The notes under the pieces are model-generated. The model ran no database searches and was not told where the DNA came from. It saw only the letters and a list, made by a program, of their open reading frames with translations. Shown here in pieces: positions 58,782 through 64,000 of a stretch of DNA of 64,000 nt. Made by a program: the position numbers and the translations under genes. Every line of letters begins with the position of its first letter. Within the stretch, counting starts at the first letter, position 1. The stretch comes from Marinobacter sp. Arc7-DN-1 (GTDB lineage: Bacteria; Pseudomonadota; Gammaproteobacteria; Pseudomonadales; Oleiphilaceae): NCBI RefSeq assembly GCF_003441595.1, contig NZ_CP031848.1, forward strand, positions 1,302,001-1,366,000, read 5' to 3'.

Positions 58782-59459
58782 TTACCCTAAGCTATTTACC
58801 CAATCAGCCACACCCTCAACGGCCCCCTTACGAATAACCCGGGCCCGGGACACCGAAGCCGGCTCACCCGGATCAATGACCGTAATGGGCACATCCCTGT
58901 CCACTTCGTAAACCAGCCCGGCGGCTGGATAAACCTGGAGAGACGTTCCCACGATCAGCAGGTGATCCGCCGTGCGGACAATTTCGGCGGCTTTTTCCAG
59001 CATGGGGACTTCCTCGCCAAACCAGACGATGTGCGGGCGCAACTGGGCACCCCTCTGGCAAGCGTCGCCGGGGTTTATGTCCCGGTAGCCTATGTCATAC
59101 ACCAGCTCGGGGTACCTTGAGCTGCGGGCCTTGGTGAGCTCACCGTGGAGATGGATCACGTTGCTGGCACCACCACGTTCGTGGAGATCATCGACGTTCT
59201 GGGTGATCACCGTTACCCGGTAACACTGCTCCAGCTCCGCCAGCAGGCGATGCGCCTGGTTGGGTTGTGCGGATTCCAGCTGGCGCCGGCGGTCGTTGTA
59301 GAACCGCAGCACCAGCTCCTGATTACGGGCAAACGCCTCGGGCGTGGCCACATCGTAGACACTGTGCTGCTCCCACAATCCGCCGTTATCCCGGAAAGTG
59401 GAGAGGCCGCTTTCGGCGCTGATACCAGCGCCTGTCAGTACAACGATGTGATCCTGCAT
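58782..59459 (-). CDS. Sirtuin (NAD-dependent deacylase) without the zinc cysteines
   Basis: The 225-residue protein is a Sir2-family lysine deacylase. LTGAGISAESGLSTFRD, ITQNVDDLHERGG and HLHGEL with its catalytic His are all present. FYNDRRRQLE gives the YxxR pair that marks desuccinylase/demalonylase-type (class III) sirtuins such as CobB. The four zinc cysteines expected between HLHGEL and LRPHIVWFGE are reduced to one, so the zinc ribbon is lost. The ATG shares one base with the stop of the upstream FAD-linked oxidase gene. Confidence 0.88.
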   Translation of the reverse strand: MQDHIVVLTGAGISAESGLSTFRDNGGLWEQHSVYDVATPEAFARNQELVLRFYNDRRRQLESAQPNQAHRLLAELEQCYRVTVITQNVDDLHERGGASNVIHLHGELTKARSSRYPELVYDIGYRDINPGDACQRGAQLRPHIVWFGEEVPMLEKAAEIVRTADHLLIVGTSLQVYPAAGLVYEVDRDVPITVIDPGEPASVSRARVIRKGAVEGVADWVNSLG

Positions 59460-60862
59460 CAGTCGAAAATCTTGCCCGGGTTCATAATGCCATTGGGGTC
59501 GAAAACCCGCTTGATCCCTTTCAGATAAGCGATTTCCGCCTCACTGCGAGTGTACTTCAGATAGGGCTTCTTGGTCATGCCAACACCGTGTTCGGCAGAA
59601 ACACTGCCCTGGTAGCGCTCAACAATCTCAAACACCCACTTGTTCACCTGCTGACACTTCTCGAAAAAGTCCTCCCTGGCCATATCCTCTGGCTTGAGAA
59701 TGTTCAGGTGAAGGTTGCCGTCGCCGATATGGCCAAACCAGATGATCTCGAAATCGGGGTAATGCTCGGTGACCACCTCGTCAATTTCCTGCAGGAAACC
59801 GGGAACCTTGGAAACCACGACCGAAATGTCGTTCTTATAGGGGGTGCGGGGCGCAATCGATTCGGAAATCCGTTCCCGCAGCTGCCACAGGTTCCGGGCC
59901 TGGGTCTCACTCTGACTGATTACGCCATCCAGCACCCAGCCGTTTTCCATGCATTGCTCGAACAGGCCCATGGCATCGTCCATAACCTGGTCGGAGACCG
60001 CTTCAAACTCCAGCAATGCATAGTAAGGCGCCTCTGTCTCGAACGGCGCCTGCACCTGGCCGTGGGCCAGAACATGGCCCATGGCCTGGTGAGAAAAGAA
60101 CTCGTAGGCAGTGAGGTCAATCTTCTTCTGAAAGGTCTGTAGCACATCCATGGTATTGGCCAGGTCGTTCAGGCCCAGAACCAGCACCGTCAGGTTGTCC
60201 GGTTTGCGGGAGAGCTTCATGGTGGCCTCGGTGATAAAGCCCAGGGTACCTTCCGCACCTATAAACAGATGGCGAAGATCATAGCCAGTGTTGTTCTTTT
60301 CCAGATCCTTGTTCAGATCCAGGATATCGCCCTTACCGGTCACCACTTTCAGGCCGGCAACCCAATCCCGGCTCATGCCATAGCGGATCACCTTGATGCC
60401 GCCTGCATTGGTGGAGAGATTGCCACCAAGCTGGCTGGAACCGGCGGAGGCAAAATCCACCGGGTAATAGAGGCCGTTTTCCTCGGCAGCATTCTGCAAC
60501 TGCTCAGTCACAACGCCGGCCTGACAACGGACCGTGCGATCACTGGCATTGAAATCCAGAATCCGGTTCATGTTGTCGAACGCCACAACCACTTCGCCGT
60601 TGGCTGCCACGGCACCCGCGCTCAGACCTGTCCTGCCACCGGAGGGCACTAATGCCACCTGATTCGCATTGGCAAACTTCACCAGCGCCTGGACCTGTTC
60701 AGTGGTCTTGGGCAACACAATCGCCAGGGGATTGGGCGGATAGATCCGGGTCCAGTCCTTGCCGTAGGTGTCCAGATCCGCCGGGTCGGTCAGTACCTTT
60801 CCAGGGGCATCTCCGGAGGCCACCAGGTCTTTGAGGGAAGCAATGATCTGTTCGGAATTCAT
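59459..60862 (-). CDS. FAD-linked 2-hydroxyacid dehydrogenase, D-2-hydroxyglutarate dehydrogenase type
   Basis: From MNSEQIIASLKDLVASG the protein is 467 residues. VPSGGRTGLSAGAVA and SAGSSQLGGNLSTNAGGIKVIRYG are the FAD-binding PCMH motifs; HIGDGNLHLNIL and SAEHGVGMTKKPYL hold the metal and catalytic His residues. In Pseudomonas the D-2-hydroxyglutarate dehydrogenase gene sits next to serA and removes the D-2-hydroxyglutarate made by SerA, and here it is divergent from serA. The specific substrate is inferred from that arrangement. The frame is open to 60934, but that extension is Cys-rich and unlikely. Confidence 0.88.
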   Translation of the reverse strand: MNSEQIIASLKDLVASGDAPGKVLTDPADLDTYGKDWTRIYPPNPLAIVLPKTTEQVQALVKFANANQVALVPSGGRTGLSAGAVAANGEVVVAFDNMNRILDFNASDRTVRCQAGVVTEQLQNAAEENGLYYPVDFASAGSSQLGGNLSTNAGGIKVIRYGMSRDWVAGLKVVTGKGDILDLNKDLEKNNTGYDLRHLFIGAEGTLGFITEATMKLSRKPDNLTVLVLGLNDLANTMDVLQTFQKKIDLTAYEFFSHQAMGHVLAHGQVQAPFETEAPYYALLEFEAVSDQVMDDAMGLFEQCMENGWVLDGVISQSETQARNLWQLRERISESIAPRTPYKNDISVVVSKVPGFLQEIDEVVTEHYPDFEIIWFGHIGDGNLHLNILKPEDMAREDFFEKCQQVNKWVFEIVERYQGSVSAEHGVGMTKKPYLKYTRSEAEIAYLKGIKRVFDPNGIMNPGKIFD

Positions 60863-61052
60863 GGATTCGTCGGTCTCGTCAGGTTTGGGCCGGGGCATCC
60901 TGCAACAGGAATCACAGTCAGTTGATTCAGACAAACCGGCGCACTGTGAAAGTCTGCGTTTATGGTATCATACCGCCCCTGTTCTGTGAGCCAGCCCTGA
61001 CGATCACTGGCCACGGGTCATTTCACGTGACGAAAGGTTCGGAAGCAAGCCC

Positions 61053-62282
61053 ATGTCAAATACGTCTCTTGAGAAGAGCAAAATCCGGATTCTGCTGCTG
61101 GAAGGCGTGCATCAATCTGCCATTGATACCCTGAATGCTGCGGGCTACACCAACATCGAGTATCTGACTCACTCGCTGGCTGAGGAAGACCTGATAGAGA
61201 AGATTGCCGATGCGCACTTCATCGGGATTCGCTCTCGTACCCAGCTGACCGAGAAAGTATTTGAAGCTGCCAGGAAACTGGTGGCCGTGGGTTGTTTCTG
61301 TATTGGCACCAACCAGGTGGATCTGCAGGCGGCCACCCGTCGGGGCGTTGCGGTATTTAACGCGCCCTTCTCCAACACCCGGAGCGTTGCGGAACTGGTT
61401 CTGGCCCAGGCGATCCTGCTGCTGCGGGGCGTGCCTGAGAAGAACGCCAAGGCCCACCGCGGCGAATGGCTGAAGTCCGCGAAGGACAGCTACGAAATTC
61501 GCGGCAAAAAGCTGGGCATTATCGGCTACGGCAACATCGGCACCCAGTTCAGCGTCCTGGCCGAAGGCCTGGGCATGGACGTGTACTTCTATGATGTGGT
61601 TTCCAAGCTGTCGATCGGCAACGCCACCCAGGTGGGCACCCTGCAGGAACTGCTCAACATTGCCGATGTGGTCAGCCTGCACGTGCCGGAAACGCCGGCC
61701 ACCAAGTACATGTTCAAGGCCGAGCAGTTTGCCCAGATGAAGCCTGGAAGCATCCTGATGAATGCCTCCCGCGGCACCGTTGTCGACATCGACGCCCTTG
61801 CCGATGCCCTGGGTAGCGGCAAGCTTCTGGGCGCCGCCATTGATGTGTTCCCGGTGGAACCGAAGTCCAATGACGAAGAGTTTGTTTCTCCGCTGCGGGA
61901 ATTCGATAACGTGATTCTGACCCCGCACGTGGGCGGCTCCACCATCGAGGCCCAGGAGAACATCGGCCGTGAGGTGGCGGAAAAGCTGGCCATGTACAGC
62001 GACAACGGCACATCGGTTTCTTCGGTGAACTTCCCGGAAGTTGCGCTGCCGTCACACCCCAACCAGCACCGTCTGCTGCACATCCACGAGAACGTGCCGG
62101 GCGTGATGTCCGAGATCAACCGGGTATTCTCGGAAAATGACATCAACGTGTGTGGTCAGTACCTGCAGACCAAGGAAGACATTGGCTACGTGGTGATTGA
62201 TGTTGACAAGGACTACGGCGAGCTGGCACTGGAGAAGCTGCTCAAGGTGAAGGGAACGATCCGCTGCCGCGTCCTGTTCTGA
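61053..62282 (+). CDS. serA: D-3-phosphoglycerate dehydrogenase SerA
   Basis: SerA catalyses the first step of serine synthesis. The 409-residue protein has the same length as the E. coli type, with an ACT domain at the end (HENVPGVMSEINRVFSENDINVCGQYL). GIIGYGNIGTQFSVLAEGLGM is the NAD motif; the catalytic Arg, Glu and His lie in NASRGTVVDIDAL, EPKS and TPHVGGSTIEAQ. The first residues MSNTSLEKSKIRILLLEG are family-like. It is divergent from the D-2-hydroxyglutarate dehydrogenase gene and ends at a strong terminator. Confidence 0.97.
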   Translation: MSNTSLEKSKIRILLLEGVHQSAIDTLNAAGYTNIEYLTHSLAEEDLIEKIADAHFIGIRSRTQLTEKVFEAARKLVAVGCFCIGTNQVDLQAATRRGVAVFNAPFSNTRSVAELVLAQAILLLRGVPEKNAKAHRGEWLKSAKDSYEIRGKKLGIIGYGNIGTQFSVLAEGLGMDVYFYDVVSKLSIGNATQVGTLQELLNIADVVSLHVPETPATKYMFKAEQFAQMKPGSILMNASRGTVVDIDALADALGSGKLLGAAIDVFPVEPKSNDEEFVSPLREFDNVILTPHVGGSTIEAQENIGREVAEKLAMYSDNGTSVSSVNFPEVALPSHPNQHRLLHIHENVPGVMSEINRVFSENDINVCGQYLQTKEDIGYVVIDVDKDYGELALEKLLKVKGTIRCRVLF

Positions 62283-62300
62283 ACCACGGCCTGAAACGAA

Positions 62301-62332
62301 AAAACCGGAGGCGCATGTCCTCCGGTTTTTTT
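62301..62332 (+). terminator. Rho-independent terminator after serA
   Basis: CCGGAGG (62305-62311) pairs with CCTCCGG (62319-62325) around the loop CGCATGT, followed by seven T residues. An A-run precedes the stem, so it can also end transcription from the convergent OmpA-like lipoprotein gene, whose stop lies at 62352. Confidence 0.92.
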
Positions 62333-62351
62333 ATGGCTTCGAGTGCCCGGC

Positions 62352-63008
62352 TTATCGCATGGGCACCAGGGTCAGTTCAACGCGACGGTTCTGCTCACGA
62401 CCGGCTGGCGTGTCGTTGGAGGCCACCGGGTAGCGCTCCCCATAACCAACGGCGCGGGTGCGCTTGGGCGCAATGCCCTGATTCAGCAGGAAATCCCTGA
62501 CGGATGAGGCACGACGCTCACTGAGCAGCTGGTTGTAGCTGTCAGAGCCCGAGCTGTCGGTGTGCCCCTCAATCTGAATGATGGTCTTGTCGTATTCCAT
62601 CAGGACCAGAGCCACGGACTCCAGGGTGCCGCTGAACGCGGGCTTGATGCTGGACTCATTCAGATCGAAGGTGATATTACCCGGCATCACCAGCTCGATC
62701 TGATCGCCGTTTCGAACCACGCGAACACCGGTGCCTTCCAGCTTCCGGCGCAGCTCTGCTTCCTGCTTGTCCATGTAGTAACCGATACCGCCACCAATCG
62801 CCGCACCACTGGCCGCACCAATCAGCGCGCCTTTGCCGCGGTCACTCTTGCTGGAGGTTGCGGCACCTATGGCCGCACCGCCAATGGCGCCAATAATACT
62901 GCCCTTGGTCGCACTCGATGTCTTTTCCTCGCCGGTGTACGGGTCGTAGGTCATACAACCGGCGAGACCGAAAGTTGCCACCGCAAACGCAAGAATCGTC
63001 TTCTTCAC
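62352..63008 (-). CDS. OmpA-family lipoprotein with glycine zipper (YiaD-like)
   Basis: The 218-residue product has a lipobox (FGLAGC) after a short signal. Two glycine-zipper stretches (SIIGAIGGAAIGAATS and ALIGAASGAAIGGGIGYYM) suggest membrane insertion. The C-terminal OmpA domain (about 105-215) has IEGHTDSSGSDSYNQLLSERRASSVRDFL and the NRRVEL ending, which bind peptidoglycan. It resembles YiaD-type outer membrane lipoproteins that tie the membrane to the wall. Confidence 0.92.
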   Translation of the reverse strand: MKKTILAFAVATFGLAGCMTYDPYTGEEKTSSATKGSIIGAIGGAAIGAATSSKSDRGKGALIGAASGAAIGGGIGYYMDKQEAELRRKLEGTGVRVVRNGDQIELVMPGNITFDLNESSIKPAFSGTLESVALVLMEYDKTIIQIEGHTDSSGSDSYNQLLSERRASSVRDFLLNQGIAPKRTRAVGYGERYPVASNDTPAGREQNRRVELTLVPMR

Positions 63009-63051
63009 AGTTTTCTCCTGTACCTGATTGCTTCAGCAGGCCCTCTTTGGT

Positions 63052-64000
63052 TTAGCGGACTTCTGCTGCCGAGTTCGTGAATGTGTCAATGATGGTGTTG
63101 AATACGGTTGCCTGCAAATCCTGAGCTTCGTTCACAAGATGATGACGTCCGTCAGGGATTCTCAGTTCCTCTACTGAGGAAAATTTATTCCGGATAATGC
63201 GCAGATTGTGCTGCCAGTCTACCGTGAGATCCTTTTCACCCTGCACCACCGTCACCGGAAAATCGACTGGCCTGGCCGATTCGATGTGCGGGACCCATCT
63301 CCGAAGGGCACTCACCCAGTCCACATGGACGGCGCGGGCCTGAAGCGGATCGTGTTCCCGCAAAAATCGGAGGAACCTGGTGTTGCCGCTGTTTTCCGCA
63401 AACACCCGACGCCAGCGGGAGATAAATGGTTTTACCAGGCTGTGGAGCGTTTTGGCTCCGAGCCAGCCCATAGGCCTTATCAGCGGCGCCAGCAAGACCA
63501 CGTTGCGGAAATCGGATGAGGCCTGATCGTGCTGGTTGGATAACAGATAGTCGATCAGGATCGCACCCCCGGTGCTCTGCCCGACCGCAAACCACGGCTC
63601 ACGGACCTTGCCCCTGGCCCGCGCCAAAACGTCTGCCAGGACCCCCTGATACTCCAGAAAGCTGTCAATCGCCGCCGGTGTGCCACTGGACAGGCCATGG
63701 CCCGGCTGATCATAGGCCAGCACATCAAATCCCGCTCCAATGCACCGTTCAATCAACTGGCTGTAGAGCCCGACATGATCGAAGTAGCCGTGCAGGATAA
63801 ACACCGTGCCCCGGCCCGGCTTCGCGTCCGGGAGCCGGAAATAGTGCACCATAACCTCGTGACCACCCGCCTTGATATAGCCCTGATGGTAATTTACCTC
63901 CGGATGCTCGACCCAGAGATCAAGGCCGTAAAAACGGCAGTAGGCGACCATCTCCTCACGGAGTTCCCGTGAGTGAGCGGGATCAAATGGTTCGAGCCTG
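63052..64000 (-). CDS. Alpha/beta hydrolase, 5' end beyond the window
   Basis: The frame is open to the window edge: upstream of the ATG at 63951 it reads RLEPFDPAHSRELREEM, which looks like true coding sequence, so the real start is probably outside. The visible part is at least 315 residues. HGYFDHVGLYSQLIERC is the lid-side motif, GQSTGGAIL holds the nucleophile Ser, and VQGEKDLTVDW and DGRHHLVNE hold the Asp and His. The Ser-aminopeptidase/monoacylglycerol lipase-like subgroup fits. The substrate is unknown. Confidence 0.85.
   Translation of the reverse strand, partial: RLEPFDPAHSRELREEMVAYCRFYGLDLWVEHPEVNYHQGYIKAGGHEVMVHYFRLPDAKPGRGTVFILHGYFDHVGLYSQLIERCIGAGFDVLAYDQPGHGLSSGTPAAIDSFLEYQGVLADVLARARGKVREPWFAVGQSTGGAILIDYLLSNQHDQASSDFRNVVLLAPLIRPMGWLGAKTLHSLVKPFISRWRRVFAENSGNTRFLRFLREHDPLQARAVHVDWVSALRRWVPHIESARPVDFPVTVVQGEKDLTVDWQHNLRIIRNKFSSVEELRIPDGRHHLVNEAQDLQATVFNTIIDTFTNSAAEVR

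Noticed and set aside
60125..60160. Extra CACATCCATG match inside the D-2-hydroxyglutarate dehydrogenase-like gene
   Set aside because: A single short match in coding sequence without pairing arms; expected by chance.

Overview
The window reads as a chromosomal segment of a marine gammaproteobacterium, most likely Marinobacter or a close relative. That placement is an inference from gene content and order and was not tested by search. The miaA-hfq-hflX-hflK order, serB next to a FimX-type protein, motA/motB with psd, and an atu cluster in the Pseudomonas gene order all point to the Pseudomonadales/Marinobacter side. Base composition and coding density look even. I see no prophage, insertion sequence, CRISPR array, rRNA or tRNA gene.

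Layout. 1-8.3 kb is a minus-strand housekeeping run: nnr, tsaE, amiB, mutL, miaA, hfq, hflX and the first 23 codons of hflK. 8.4-16.9 kb holds queG, orn, rsgA, motB/motA, psd and the full EF-P lysylation set (epmA, efp, epmB). 17-24.8 kb holds a PilZ-like protein, a FimX-type c-di-GMP effector, serB and parC. 25-32.2 kb holds a small membrane protein, yceI, a cytochrome b561, an intact EAL phosphodiesterase, a DASS-type carrier and parE. 32.3-39.8 kb holds a two-gene lipoprotein protease/PrcB-like operon and a three-gene TRAP-type uptake operon. 40-52.4 kb is a complete acyclic terpene (citronellol/geraniol) catabolic cluster, atuR divergent from atuABCDEFGH. 52.6-64 kb holds a quinone oxidoreductase, a TRIC/UPF0126 protein, an AzgA purine permease with apt, an FAH-family enzyme, an ABC1 kinase, a sirtuin, a D-2-hydroxyglutarate dehydrogenase-like enzyme divergent from serA, an OmpA-like lipoprotein and an alpha/beta hydrolase that runs off the window.

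The most striking feature is a family of seven palindromic intergenic elements of about 90-115 bp (near 10.1, 42.65, 45.3, 46.65, 47.6, 52.5 and 58.7 kb). Each has a 52-58 bp core with two small hairpins, both carrying an ATCCAT-type tip. Around it are 18-31 nt outer arms that pair almost perfectly within a copy but differ in sequence between copies. Four copies sit just after stop codons inside the atu operon, in alternating orientation. In one copy the arm includes the 3' end of the neighbouring gene, so the inverted partner looks like a copied flank. I know of no named family that matches, but I could not search.

Secondary points of interest: a perfect 48-bp palindrome at 25.35 kb, a subtilase paired with a PrcB-domain lipoprotein, a PilZ-like protein next to FimX, and a sirtuin that has lost its zinc cysteines but keeps the YxxR acyl-lysine motif.
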